NCBI RefSeq assembly: GCF_002936985.1
Contig: NZ_MPZN01000004.1
Location: 1 to 64,000, forward strand
DNA length: 64,000 nt
Direction: 5' to 3'
From: Microterricola pindariensis
GTDB lineage: Bacteria; Actinomycetota; Actinomycetes; Actinomycetales; Microbacteriaceae
The notes under the pieces are model-generated. The model made no database searches. It was not told the DNA's origin and was given only the letters and a program-made list of their open reading frames with translations. Position 1 is the first letter of the stretch; every line of letters begins with the position of its first letter. A program made the translations under genes and the position numbers. Positions 6,858 through 15,554 of this stretch are shown here, in pieces.

Positions 6858-8171
6858 ATGAAATCAGTTGCTCTTCGCACCATGGGAATCGCCGCAGCCG
6901 CGACAATGCTGTTCGGCGTCACCGCGTGTTCCACCGGCCCGGCCACCTCCGGAGAGGAGGCCGGTCCGAATGAGTCGATCACGATCGACTACCTGCACCG
7001 CCTTCCCGACGGCGAGGGCATGACCAAGGTCGCCGACATCATCGCCGAGTGGAACACCGCGCACCCCGACGTGCAGGTGACCGCGACCAAGTTCGACGGC
7101 AAGGCCGCCGAGATGCTCACCAAGCTCAAGGCCGATGTGAAGGCCGGAAGCGTCTCCTGCCTCGCACAGCTCGGCTACTCCGAGGTGCCCACCATGTACA
7201 CAGAGGGCATGCTCGAGAACGTCACCGATCTCGCCCAGGGCTACGTCGACAACTTCTCGGCCGGTGCCGTTGCCCTCATGACCGTCAACGGCGAGACCGT
7301 CGGCCTGCCGCAGGACACGGGCCCCTTGGTCTACTACTACAACGCCGCCGAGTTCGAGCGCCTGGGCCTCACGGTTCCCACCACGGCCGACGAGCTCGCC
7401 GCCGCCACGACCGCTGCCGCGGCCGCCGGCAAGTACGCCGTCGCCTTCCAGCCCGACGAGGCGCAGTACTGGCTCTCCGGCCAGACCGCCGCAGCCGGCG
7501 CCGCCTGGTTCACGGCGGAGGACGGCAAGTGGAGCGTCGACGTCTCCGACGCCGGCACCGCGAAGGTCGCGTCGTTCTGGCAGGGCCTGATCGACACGAA
7601 GAGCACCCTCGTTGCCAACCGCTGGGGCGACGAGTTCAAGCAGGCGCTGGTCGACCAGACGCTGATCGGCACCATCGGCGCCGCGTGGGAGGCCCCGCTG
7701 CTCGCCGGTGACATGGCCGGCTCGGCCAACGAGGGCCAGTGGGCCGTCGTCGAGCTGCCGACCTTCGGCGCCACGCAGATGACGGGCCCCGATGGCGGCT
7801 CCGGCGTCGCCGTGATGAAGGGCTGCGCGCACCCGGCCGAGGCGATGGACTTCAACAACTGGTTCAACACGCAGATCGACCCGCTCGTCTCCCAGGGCCT
7901 CGTTGTCGCCGCCAAGGGCGCCATGACCACCCCCGACTCCATCAAGTCGTTCTACGGTGGCCAGGACGTGTTCTCGGTGCTCGCCGCTGCGAACGAGTCG
8001 CTCAGCCCGGACTTCATCTACATCCCGGGCTTCCCCGCCGTGAACGGTGACATGGTCAAGGCAGCGGATGCCGCCGGCCAGGGCACCGCTCCCGTGATGG
8101 ACATCTTCACCGCCGCACAGACGTCCGCCATCGCCGCGCTCACCAGCGCCGGCCTGCCGGTCGCGAAGTAA
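6858..8171 (+). CDS. Sugar ABC transporter substrate-binding lipoprotein
   Basis: This 437-residue extracellular solute-binding protein starts with a lipoprotein signal peptide. The basic MKSVALR leads into a hydrophobic core and the lipobox FGVTAC, with Cys25 as the lipidation site. The mature part has the family-1 sugar-binding layout (YYYNAAEFERLGL, then GKYAVAFQPDEAQYWLSG). It delivers a sugar to the two permeases encoded just downstream. No ATPase is in the cluster, so a shared MsiK-type ATPase is likely, as in other actinobacteria. The ATG has a GAGAAAG ribosome site. Neighbouring GH35 and ROK genes suggest a galactoside ligand. Confidence 0.92.
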   Translation: MKSVALRTMGIAAAATMLFGVTACSTGPATSGEEAGPNESITIDYLHRLPDGEGMTKVADIIAEWNTAHPDVQVTATKFDGKAAEMLTKLKADVKAGSVSCLAQLGYSEVPTMYTEGMLENVTDLAQGYVDNFSAGAVALMTVNGETVGLPQDTGPLVYYYNAAEFERLGLTVPTTADELAAATTAAAAAGKYAVAFQPDEAQYWLSGQTAAAGAAWFTAEDGKWSVDVSDAGTAKVASFWQGLIDTKSTLVANRWGDEFKQALVDQTLIGTIGAAWEAPLLAGDMAGSANEGQWAVVELPTFGATQMTGPDGGSGVAVMKGCAHPAEAMDFNNWFNTQIDPLVSQGLVVAAKGAMTTPDSIKSFYGGQDVFSVLAAANESLSPDFIYIPGFPAVNGDMVKAADAAGQGTAPVMDIFTAAQTSAIAALTSAGLPVAK

Positions 8172-8191
8172 CACAGCACCACCTCTGAAAC

Positions 8192-8229
8192 GTCGGCACG
8201 GCAGGCACACTCGTGCGTGCCGTGCCGAC
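8192..8229 (+). terminator. Intercistronic hairpin between binding protein and permease
   Basis: GTCGGCACGGCAGGCAC (8192-8208) and its near-complement (8213-8229, one mismatch) form a 16/17-bp stem with a four-base ACTC loop. Position just after the binding-protein gene suggests partial termination or 3'-end protection of that message, giving more binding protein than permease. Confidence 0.6.
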
Positions 8230-8232
8230 ATC

Positions 8233-8260
8233 ATCATTCCGGACGCACCATCATTCCGGA
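8233..8260 (+). repeat. 11-bp direct repeat ahead of the permease gene
   Basis: ATCATTCCGGA occurs at 8233-8243 and 8250-8260, 17 bases apart, between the hairpin and the permease start. Confidence 0.5.
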
Positions 8261-8284
8261 AGCAACGAGAAGAGCGAGTCGACG

Positions 8285-9292
8285 ATGAGCACGCTAACGC
8301 GGCCGACAGCCCCAGAGCGCCTGGTGACCGAGCAACGCGCTCAGGCCAACAGAAGGCGCCGGCGGCGCGAGGGACGCATCGGCTGGGGCTTCTTCGCCCC
8401 GTTCGCGATCCTGTTCGTTCTGACCTTCGTGATCCCGATCCTCGTCTCGATCCGGTCCTCCTTCTTCACGGAGAAGGCGGCTGGCGATTCCCTCTACGGC
8501 GGCGGCGGGATGGTCGAGACCTTCGCGTTCCTCGACAACTACGCCCAGGTTCTCGGCAACGCCACCTTCTGGGAGGGCATGGGGCGCGTCCTGCTCTTCG
8601 GCGCCTTCCAGATTCCGGTCATGCTCGGCGGCGCGCTGATCCTCGCCCTGCTGCTCGATTCCTTCATCGTCAGGCGGGTCGCGTTCTTCCGCCTCAGCTA
8701 CTTCCTGCCCTACGCCATCCCCGGCGTCATCGCGGCTCTGGTCTGGACGTACATCTTCAGCCCCGGGCTCTCCCCCATCAACCAGACCCTCGGCTCGATC
8801 TCCGAGTGGCTGACCGGGTTGCTCGGCAACAACGTCGACCTGACTATCGACTTCTTCGCCCCTGGCACCATCATCGCGTCGATGGCGACGATGACCACCT
8901 GGACCTTCATGGGCTACAACATGCTGATCTTCCTGGCCGCCCTGCAGGCCATCCCGCACGACCTGTACGAGGCCGCGCGCCTGGACGGCGCCGGCGAGTT
9001 CGACATCGTGCGCCGCATCAAGGTGCCCATGGTCGGCCAGGCCACGCTGCTCGCCGTGCTGCTCTCGATCATCGGAACCGTGCAGCTGTTCAACGAGCCG
9101 ACCGTGCTCGCCGCGGTGAACCCGTGGATGGGCAATGACTACACGCCGATGATGCTGGCCTACAGCTCGATGATGGGCACGACCAGCCCGTCCGGCGCTG
9201 GCCCGGCATCCGCCGTCTCGATCTCGATGGCCGTCATCGCGGGAATCCTCGCCGCCATCTTCGCCCTCGTTCAGAAGCGGAGCACTCGCTGA
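8285..9292 (+). CDS. Sugar ABC transporter permease (MalF/UgpA type)
   Basis: This 335-residue inner-membrane permease has a basic cytoplasmic N-terminus (RRRRREG), six predicted membrane segments and the EAA loop YEAARLDGAGEFDIVRRIKVP before the last segments. ATG 8285 has GAGAAGAG upstream; an upstream in-frame extension lacks a ribosome site. Its stop is one base from the start of the second permease, so the two are translated together. It pairs with that permease to import the sugar caught by the binding protein. Confidence 0.92.
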   Translation: MSTLTRPTAPERLVTEQRAQANRRRRRREGRIGWGFFAPFAILFVLTFVIPILVSIRSSFFTEKAAGDSLYGGGGMVETFAFLDNYAQVLGNATFWEGMGRVLLFGAFQIPVMLGGALILALLLDSFIVRRVAFFRLSYFLPYAIPGVIAALVWTYIFSPGLSPINQTLGSISEWLTGLLGNNVDLTIDFFAPGTIIASMATMTTWTFMGYNMLIFLAALQAIPHDLYEAARLDGAGEFDIVRRIKVPMVGQATLLAVLLSIIGTVQLFNEPTVLAAVNPWMGNDYTPMMLAYSSMMGTTSPSGAGPASAVSISMAVIAGILAAIFALVQKRSTR

Positions 9293-9293
9293 C

Positions 9294-10157
9294 ATGGCCC
9301 CCACCACCCAGACTCCCCCGTCGCTGCGGCCCTCGCCGGCGACCCTCGCCATCACCCGCATCGTGCTCATCGCCGCCGCGGTGCTGTTCCTCGCCCCCGT
9401 GTACTGGCTGATCGTCTCGTCGACGAAGAGCAACCCGGACCTGATCTCCTCGAACGGGCTGCTGTTCGCCGGCAACAACATCGTCGAGAACTACACGGCG
9501 CTCATGTCGTGGACGCAGGGCAACTTCTGGCGCTGGGTCGGCAACTCGATGCTGTACTCGACCGTCGCCGGCGTGCTGGGCACGCTGGTGTCGGTCAGCG
9601 CGGGCTACGCCCTGGCGAAGTTCCGGATGCCGGGCAAGGCCGGCATCCAGCTGGCCATCCTCGGCGGCCTGCTGATGCCGATCGCGCTGCTCACCGTGCC
9701 GCTGTACATCTTCTTCAACGGCCTCGGCCTGACGAACACGATCTGGGCGGTGATCATCCCCTCCTGCGTGAGCCCGTTCGGGGTGTTCCTCGGCCGCATG
9801 TTCGTCGACGCCGGCGTGCCGGACGAGCTGTTGGAGGCCTCGCGCCTGGACGGCTCCGGCGAGGTGCGCACCTTCTTCACGCTCGTGCTGCGGCTGCTGG
9901 CGCCGGCGATGGTGACGATCTTCCTGTTCATCTTCGTTGCGACCTGGAACAACTTCCTGCTGCCGCTGATGATGCTCAACAGCGCCGAGCTGAAGCCGGT
10001 GACGCTCGGCCTGTACGGCATGATGAGCTACTTCAGCCCGCAGTACGGCGCCGTGCTGCAGGGCGCGCTGCTCAGCGTGATCCCGCTCGTGGTGCTGTTC
10101 TTCGTGCTGCAGCGCTACTGGCAGTCCGGGCTGACCGCCGGCGCGGTGAAGGGCTAG
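9294..10157 (+). CDS. Sugar ABC transporter permease (MalG/UgpE type)
   Basis: The 287-residue permease has six predicted membrane segments. Typical family motifs are YWLIVSSTKSNPDL near the N-terminus and the EAA loop LLEASRLDGSGEVRTFFTLVLRL. It starts one base after the first permease ends, without room for an independent promoter. Together they form the heterodimeric channel of a carbohydrate ABC importer. The last gene of the sugar operon, it is followed by an unusual set of inverted repeats at 10236-10292. Confidence 0.92.
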   Translation: MAPTTQTPPSLRPSPATLAITRIVLIAAAVLFLAPVYWLIVSSTKSNPDLISSNGLLFAGNNIVENYTALMSWTQGNFWRWVGNSMLYSTVAGVLGTLVSVSAGYALAKFRMPGKAGIQLAILGGLLMPIALLTVPLYIFFNGLGLTNTIWAVIIPSCVSPFGVFLGRMFVDAGVPDELLEASRLDGSGEVRTFFTLVLRLLAPAMVTIFLFIFVATWNNFLLPLMMLNSAELKPVTLGLYGMMSYFSPQYGAVLQGALLSVIPLVVLFFVLQRYWQSGLTAGAVKG

Positions 10158-10223
10158 CGCGGGCGCGCCCCGTTGCACCCGGCCGGGACGTTGGCTGCAT
10201 TTCCGCCGGGCGCGCTCCGCTCC

Positions 10224-10292
10224 GGTTGCAACCGTCGCGGCCCCCGAAAAGTCTCGTGGCACCCGACATACCGGGGGCCGCGAGATTTTTCG
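10224..10292. repeat. Interlocked inverted repeats between convergent genes
   Basis: A 10-bp palindrome GGTTGCAACC (10224-10233) is followed by two overlapping inverted repeats. Repeat A is CGCGGCCCCCG (10236-10246) with its exact complement at 10272-10282. Repeat B is CGAAAAGTCTCG (10245-10256) with a one-mismatch complement at 10281-10292. The arms alternate A-B-A'-B', so RNA could form either hairpin or a pseudoknot. B' contains five T residues on the plus strand. It probably serves as terminator between the sugar permease and the opposing siderophore gene. Confidence 0.65.
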
Positions 10293-10365
10293 AATGCCGC
10301 GAGCGCGTGCGGCGTCCGCGGCTGGGCGTTGGAGTCGGCCGGGCGCTGGAGTCGGCCGGGCGCTG

Positions 10366-11316
10366 CTAGTTCTCGGAGCGGCCGAGCTTCCAGTAGCCCA
10401 TGAAGGCGACCTGCTTGCGGTCGACGCCGCGCTCGCGCACGAGGTGGCGGCGGAGCCCGGTGATCGCGCCGGCCTCGCCGGCCAGCCAGGCATAGAGCTC
10501 GGCGGATGCCGGCCGCTCCGGCACGGCCGGCCCATCCTGCTCGTCCGGCCCTTCCTGCTCGTCCGGCACCTCCCAGAGGATCTCGTACTCCGCGTCTGGG
10601 CCGGCCTCCTGCGCCGGCTCCTCCGGCGCACGCTCCCCCGCCGGGGCGGCCTGCGCGCAGCTCTCCGCCCAGGCGTCCACCCAGGCGGTCACGGCCGGCA
10701 CCAGCGCCCCGCCGAACGGAAGCGGCTCGGAACCGTTGGTGGCGCCGGCGTGCCCGGCGTCGCTATTTCCGGCGTCGGCGTGCCCGGCGTCGGTGCCGCG
10801 CGGCAGCCAGGTGATCGCCACCCCGGCAGGCGCGGTGAGCGGCAGGGCGTCGCCGGGGCTCGGCACCTCGAGGAACACGTGCCCGGTGGCATCCGCCGGC
10901 AGCCCCTCGAGGATGGTGGCGACGGCGGGCACGGCCGTCTCGTCCGCGGCGAGCAGCAGCGTGCGCGCGGCACCCGGCCGCCACACGTAGCCGTCCGGTT
11001 CGGCGCCGCTGGTCGCATCCGGCCCGATCAGGGCGAGGGCGTCACCGATCGCGGCGCCGTGCAGCCAGCGGGTGGCGGGGCCGGTGAGCCCGTGGGTGAC
11101 GAAGTCGACGTCGACCTCGCGCTCCGCGGCGCGGGCCGCGCGGATCGTGTACGTGCGCCAGATCTCGCCGGGCAGCACCACCTTGATGCGCTGGTCGGCG
11201 CCGTACCAGCCCCACTCGTGCAGCTCGGGGCCGGTGAAGGTGACCCGGGTGAAGTTCGGGCTGAGCGGGCGGATGCCGGCGACGGTGACGTCGAACTGAC
11301 GGTAGCTGGGCTTCAT
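10366..11316 (-). CDS. Siderophore-interacting protein (FAD/NAD(P)H ferric reductase family)
   Basis: This 316-residue cytoplasmic protein has the SIP layout. An FAD-binding barrel carries WRTYTIRAAR (the RxYTxR motif), a NAD-binding half carries TLLLAADETAVPAVATILE, and the C-terminus has the conserved AWLAGEAGAITGLRRHLVRERG followed by YWKLGRSEN. Such proteins reduce Fe3+-siderophores to release iron. ATG 11316 overlaps the permease stop as ATGA and has GAAGGA upstream. Two unusual Ala/Gly/Asp- and Glu/Pro-rich inserts (about residues 172-190 and 225-265) separate conserved blocks; they are low-complexity and probably surface loops. Confidence 0.93.
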   Translation of the reverse strand: MKPSYRQFDVTVAGIRPLSPNFTRVTFTGPELHEWGWYGADQRIKVVLPGEIWRTYTIRAARAAEREVDVDFVTHGLTGPATRWLHGAAIGDALALIGPDATSGAEPDGYVWRPGAARTLLLAADETAVPAVATILEGLPADATGHVFLEVPSPGDALPLTAPAGVAITWLPRGTDAGHADAGNSDAGHAGATNGSEPLPFGGALVPAVTAWVDAWAESCAQAAPAGERAPEEPAQEAGPDAEYEILWEVPDEQEGPDEQDGPAVPERPASAELYAWLAGEAGAITGLRRHLVRERGVDRKQVAFMGYWKLGRSEN

Positions 11317-13478
11317 GATGTCCTTCGTGAGCGCCAGAGCAGCCATACGAAGTACGGTGCGCCGACGACGGCGGTGAGCAGCCCGGCCGGCAGCTGGCCG
11401 GGGGCGATGACGGTGCGGCCGAGGGTGTCGGCGACGCAGACGAGCAGGGCGCCGAGCAGCGCCGACATGGGCAGCACGAGGGCGTGCCGGCCGCCGACCA
11501 GGGCACGCGCGGCGTGCGGGGCGACGAGCCCGACGAAGCCGATCACGCCGACGGCGGCGACCGCGGCCGCGCTCAGGGCGACGGCGACGCTGAGCAGCCC
11601 TAAGCGGGTGCGGCCGAGCGGCACGCCGAGGATGCGCGGGGTGTCGTCGTCCTGTGCCAGCACGTCGAGATCGCGGCGGGCCCCGGCCAGGATCGGGGCG
11701 GCAATGACGAGCGCGATGAGCACGGGCAGCAGCTGCGGCAGAGTGCGGCCGTAGGTGGAGCCGGACATCCAGGTGAGCGCCTTGGCGGCGTTGTACGGGT
11801 CGGTGGCGATGATGAGCATGCTCACGATCGCCCCGGCGGCGGCCGAGACGCCGATGCCGATCAGGATCAGCCGGCTCTGCGCGAAGCCGCCGGCCGCGGC
11901 GAGGCCGAACACGATGACCGCGGCGGCGACCGCCCCGAGCAGGCCGCCGGCGCTGACCGCCCAGAAGCTCGCCAGCGGCGCGATGGTGATGACGAGCACG
12001 GCGCCGACCCCGGCGCCACCGGTGACGCCGAGCAGGGCGGGTTCGGCGAGCGGGTTGCGGGAGACGGCCTGCACGACGGCGCCCGCGACGGCCAGCGCCG
12101 CACCGGCCAGGATCGCGGCGAGCACACGCGGCATCCGCGTGTTGAGCACGAATTCGGTGACCGGGCCGGCCTGTCCGGTGGCCCAGTTGAGCAGGTCGCC
12201 GCCGAGCAGCTTGGCGTCGCCGAGCAGCAGGGAGGCGAACGCGACGGCCACGAGCAGCACGCCGGCGCCGACAATGAGGAGGCGCCGGGTGAGCGGCCGG
12301 GAGCTCGTGCCGAGGGCGAAGGCGCCCGCGGAGCCGGTGCCGCCGCCGTCGGTGAGCCGGCGGGCGAGGATGACGAGGAACACGGCGCCGAAGACGGTGG
12401 TGACGACGCCGGTCGGCACGGCGACGGCGGCCGAGCCGCCGAAGACGAGGCGCAGCAGCACGTCGGCGCCGAGCACGACGATGACGCCCATGATGGCGCC
12501 GGCCGGGATCAGGGCGCGGTGGCGCTGCAAGCCGGGGATGCGCGCGGCGAGAAGCCGCACGATGGCGGGGGCGGCGAGGCCGACGAAGCCGATCGGCCCT
12601 GCGACGGTGACGGCGGAGGCCGAGAGCAGCACCGCGAGCACGATGGCGGCCGTCTGGGTGCGGCGCACCCGGATGCCGAGCACGCTGGCCGTGTCGTCGC
12701 CGAGGGCGAGGATGTCGAGCTTGTGGCCGAGCAGCAGCAGCGCCAGGAAGGCGGCGAGCACGACGGGGCCGAGCTGGGCGACGCCGTCGATGCTGGTCTG
12801 GCCGAGGGTTCCGGCGCCCCAGGCGAAGAGCCCGGTGGTCTCCTCGGCGAAGAGCAGCAGCAGCATGGTGGTGAGCGCGGAGAAAGCGAGGGCGATGGCG
12901 GAGCCGGCGAGCACCAGCCGCACCGTGCCGCCGCCGTTGCCCCCACCGCCGCCGGCCGCGAGCCCGAGCACGAGGGCGGCGGCGGCCAGGCCGCCGAGGA
13001 AGGCGATCAGGCTGCCGGTGAGCAGCGGCACGCTCAGCCCGAACGCGGCGAAGGCGACGACGGCGAGGTAGGCGCCCGCGTTGACGGCCAGCGTGTCCGG
13101 TGAGGCGAGGATGTTGCGCGCCACCGTCTGCATGACGACGCCGGCGGTGCCGAGGGCGACGCCGACGAGCAGCCCGGCCAGCAGGCGGGGCACCCGGGAG
13201 GCGAGGAGCACGGCGGTCGCCTGCTCCTCGCCTCCGCCCGTGATGACGTGCCAGAGCTGCGCCACCGAGACGGGGGCGGAGCCCTGGCTGAGGTGGATGG
13301 CGGCGAGCACGGCGATGAGCACGAGGCCGGCGGCCAGCGTGGCGGCGAGGAGGCCGCGGCGCCCGGCCGGCCGGCCGGCCGGCGTGCCGACATCCGGCCC
13401 GAGGCGCGGTGCTGTGCCCTCCCCCGGCACGAGGTGGGCGTCGGGGCCCGCCAGGGGCCGCTGAATCGAGGAGAGCAC
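11313..13478 (-). CDS. Fused FecCD-family iron-siderophore permease (FhuB-like, two permease halves in one chain)
   Basis: At 721 residues this is twice the normal FecCD length. Each half has the family motif: SRVPRLLAGLLVGVALGTAGVVMQ in the first and TRMPRVLAAILAGAALAVAGAVVQ in the second, with GFVGLAAPAIVR and GFVGLVAPHAAR near their ends. About 18-20 membrane segments are expected in total. It forms the whole channel for ferric siderophore import. GTG 13478 lies seven bases after the binding-protein stop and lacks an obvious ribosome site, so translational coupling is likely. It overlaps the siderophore-reductase start by four bases. Confidence 0.93.
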   Translation of the reverse strand: MLSSIQRPLAGPDAHLVPGEGTAPRLGPDVGTPAGRPAGRRGLLAATLAAGLVLIAVLAAIHLSQGSAPVSVAQLWHVITGGGEEQATAVLLASRVPRLLAGLLVGVALGTAGVVMQTVARNILASPDTLAVNAGAYLAVVAFAAFGLSVPLLTGSLIAFLGGLAAAALVLGLAAGGGGGNGGGTVRLVLAGSAIALAFSALTTMLLLLFAEETTGLFAWGAGTLGQTSIDGVAQLGPVVLAAFLALLLLGHKLDILALGDDTASVLGIRVRRTQTAAIVLAVLLSASAVTVAGPIGFVGLAAPAIVRLLAARIPGLQRHRALIPAGAIMGVIVVLGADVLLRLVFGGSAAVAVPTGVVTTVFGAVFLVILARRLTDGGGTGSAGAFALGTSSRPLTRRLLIVGAGVLLVAVAFASLLLGDAKLLGGDLLNWATGQAGPVTEFVLNTRMPRVLAAILAGAALAVAGAVVQAVSRNPLAEPALLGVTGGAGVGAVLVITIAPLASFWAVSAGGLLGAVAAAVIVFGLAAAGGFAQSRLILIGIGVSAAAGAIVSMLIIATDPYNAAKALTWMSGSTYGRTLPQLLPVLIALVIAAPILAGARRDLDVLAQDDDTPRILGVPLGRTRLGLLSVAVALSAAAVAAVGVIGFVGLVAPHAARALVGGRHALVLPMSALLGALLVCVADTLGRTVIAPGQLPAGLLTAVVGAPYFVWLLWRSRRTS

Positions 13479-13485
13479 CGGCGGG

Positions 13486-14454
13486 TTACTTCGAGACGAC
13501 GGCGATGACGGCGTCGATGTAGTCGCTCATCGACGACGGGCCGCCGAACATCCAGATGCCGTCGGCGAGGCGGTGCACCTTGCCGCTCTGCACGAATGGC
13601 AGCGAGGTCCAGACGGCGTTCGTCGCGAGCTCGTTCTGGTAGACGTCGGCATCGCCGCTGGTGATGTAGAAGAAGTTCACGTCGCCGAGCACGGTGAGGC
13701 CCTCGACATCGGTGGAGCCGAGGCCGTAGTCGGCGTCGCCCTCCTCGGTCCAGGCGTTGACCATGCCGAGCTCCTCGGTGATCTCTGCGAGCAGCGCGCC
13801 CTGCGCGAACGGGCGGATCGAGACCTGGCCGCTGGAGGCCCAGGCGTCGTTCATGAAGAACTCGGTTCCGGCGAGGCCGGCTGCCTCGACGGCGGCCTTG
13901 CCCTCGGCGACCTTGGCCTCGAAGCCGTCCATGAGCACCTCGGCCTGCTCCTCTGTGCCGGTCGCCGTGGCGATGTTGTCGAGGTTTCGCTCCATCTGGC
14001 CGATCGCGTCCTCGGCGTTGGCGCCGCGCACGACGAGCACGGGGGCGAACTCCTCGATCTGGGCGATGGCGGCTTCGCTGAGGTCGGTGGTGGTGAGCAC
14101 GAGGTCGGGGGCGAGGCCCGCGATGGCGTCGATGCTGGGCTCGCCGCGCTGGCCGACATCCGTGACTGACTCGTCGAGGTCCTCCGCCTTGACCCACGTG
14201 GAGTAGCCCTCGACGTCGGCGACGCCGATGGGCATCACGCCGAGCGCGACGAGGTTCTCCGCGGTGTTCCACTCGAGCGCGACGACGCGGCTGGCGGGGG
14301 CGTCGAGGGAGATGACCTGGCCGCGGTCGTCGGTGACGGTAATGGCCGCTTCGCCGGATGCGGCGGGCGCGGCGTCCTCGCTGGTGCCGCAGCCGACAAG
14401 CAGGACCGCGGTCGCGGCGGCGGCGATGGACAGGGCGATGGTGCGCTTGTTCAT
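13486..14454 (-). CDS. Iron-siderophore ABC transporter substrate-binding lipoprotein (FecB/FepB type)
   Basis: This 322-residue protein begins with MNKRTIALSIAAAATAVLLV and a GC lipobox (Cys22), so it is membrane-anchored outside the cell. The mature part shows the class-III helical-backbone binding protein pattern: SRVVALEWNTAENLVALGV, GEPSIDAIAGLAPDLVLTT and the Tyr/Trp-rich ligand cleft. It captures ferric siderophore for the fused permease. AAGGAACCC lies before the ATG. Between this gene and the ATPase is a 129-base leader holding a 7-bp hairpin (14478-14495). Confidence 0.93.
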   Translation of the reverse strand: MNKRTIALSIAAAATAVLLVGCGTSEDAAPAASGEAAITVTDDRGQVISLDAPASRVVALEWNTAENLVALGVMPIGVADVEGYSTWVKAEDLDESVTDVGQRGEPSIDAIAGLAPDLVLTTTDLSEAAIAQIEEFAPVLVVRGANAEDAIGQMERNLDNIATATGTEEQAEVLMDGFEAKVAEGKAAVEAAGLAGTEFFMNDAWASSGQVSIRPFAQGALLAEITEELGMVNAWTEEGDADYGLGSTDVEGLTVLGDVNFFYITSGDADVYQNELATNAVWTSLPFVQSGKVHRLADGIWMFGGPSSMSDYIDAVIAVVSK

Positions 14455-14583
14455 GGGTTCCTTGGGTGTTGTGGGGTCGGCGAACGGATTCGCCGGGGGA
14501 TTTCGGGCATGCTGCTGCCCGGCCGGTGCGGGCCGTGCTGCTGCGGGGTGGTGGGAGGGGGCGGTTCCGGAGCGGTTGTGGCG

Positions 14584-15405
14584 CTAGGCGACCGCTCGTT
14601 CGGGGGCGCGCGCGGCGTTGTGCCGGCCGAGCGCGCGGGTGCGCAGCTGGCCGGAGCGCTCGTCCAGCTGCACCTCGACGCGGATGCCGTAGGCGGCGCT
14701 GAGCAGCTCGGTGGTGAGCACCCGCTCCGGGGATCCGGCGGCGCGGACCCGGCCGTCGGCCAGCAGCACGACGTGGTCGGCGATGGCGGCCGCCTGGTCG
14801 AGGTCGTGCAGCACGACGCCGATCGTGACGCCGTGCACCTCGGCGAGGTCGCGGACCAGGTCGAGCAGTTCGACCTGGTAGCGCAGGTCGAGGTAGGTGG
14901 TCGGCTCGTCCAGCAGCAGCACGCCGGTTCCCTGGGCCAGGCAGCTGGCCAGCCAGACGCGCTGCAACTGGCCGCCGGAGAGGCGGTCCACGGGGCGCTC
15001 GGCGAGGGAGTCGACGCCGGTGACGGCCATCGCGTGCTCGATGGCGGCCGCGCCATCGGCGTCGCCGCGGGTCCAGCGGCCGCGGTGCGGGTGCCGGCCG
15101 AACTCGACCACCTCGCGCACCGACAGCCCGGCCGGGGTCGGCCGGCTCTGTGCGAGCAGGGTCACCCGGCGGGCGAAGTCGCGCTGGCCGAGGCTCAGCG
15201 CGTCCAGTGGGTCTGCCCCCTCCGCCGGCAGCTCGATGCGGCCGGACTGCGGGGCGTGCAGGCGGGCCAGCGCGCGCAGCAGCGTGGACTTGCCGCTGCC
15301 GTTGGGGCCGACGAGCGCGGTGATTTGACCGGGCGCGAGGGTGATGTCTGCCCCGTGCACAACGGCGGTGCCGTTGTAGGCGAGCGTGAGGTCAATTCCG
15401 AGCAT
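14584..15405 (-). CDS. Iron-siderophore ABC transporter ATP-binding protein (FecE/FepC type)
   Basis: This is a 273-residue ATPase with Walker A GPNGSGKST (33-41), signature LSGGQLQRVWLA, Walker B VLLLDEPTTYLDL and the switch His in VLHDLDQAA. The spacing LDLRYQVELLDLV is characteristic of the FecE/FepC/BtuD group. It powers the fused permease. It is the first gene of the four-gene minus-strand operon, and its start sits directly behind an iron box and a leaderless-type promoter, so the whole operon should be switched on by iron shortage. Confidence 0.94.
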   Translation of the reverse strand: MLGIDLTLAYNGTAVVHGADITLAPGQITALVGPNGSGKSTLLRALARLHAPQSGRIELPAEGADPLDALSLGQRDFARRVTLLAQSRPTPAGLSVREVVEFGRHPHRGRWTRGDADGAAAIEHAMAVTGVDSLAERPVDRLSGGQLQRVWLASCLAQGTGVLLLDEPTTYLDLRYQVELLDLVRDLAEVHGVTIGVVLHDLDQAAAIADHVVLLADGRVRAAGSPERVLTTELLSAAYGIRVEVQLDERSGQLRTRALGRHNAARAPERAVA

Positions 15406-15411
15406 GTTTAC

Positions 15412-15442
15412 ATATTAGGTAAGCCTTAGCTAACATTGTCAA
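15412..15442 (-). promoter_or_regulatory. Iron-regulated promoter of the siderophore operon with a DtxR/IdeR-type box
   Basis: TTAGGTAAGCCTTAGCTAA (15415-15433) matches the known DtxR/IdeR consensus at about 15-16 of 19 positions. On the minus strand TTGACA (15437-15442) and TAATAT (15412-15417) flank and overlap it, and the ATG follows six bases after TAATAT. Bound metallated repressor would cover the space between -35 and -10. Confidence 0.88.
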
Positions 15443-15554
15443 GCCGAAAGAGGGAATTCCTCAGCGCTGCCGCGAAACTCGCCCAGGCCGCCTGGAGCCC
15501 CTCCGGCGCGCCCTCCGTGCGCCCTTAGCACCTCACCGGCACCCCACCGGCGTC

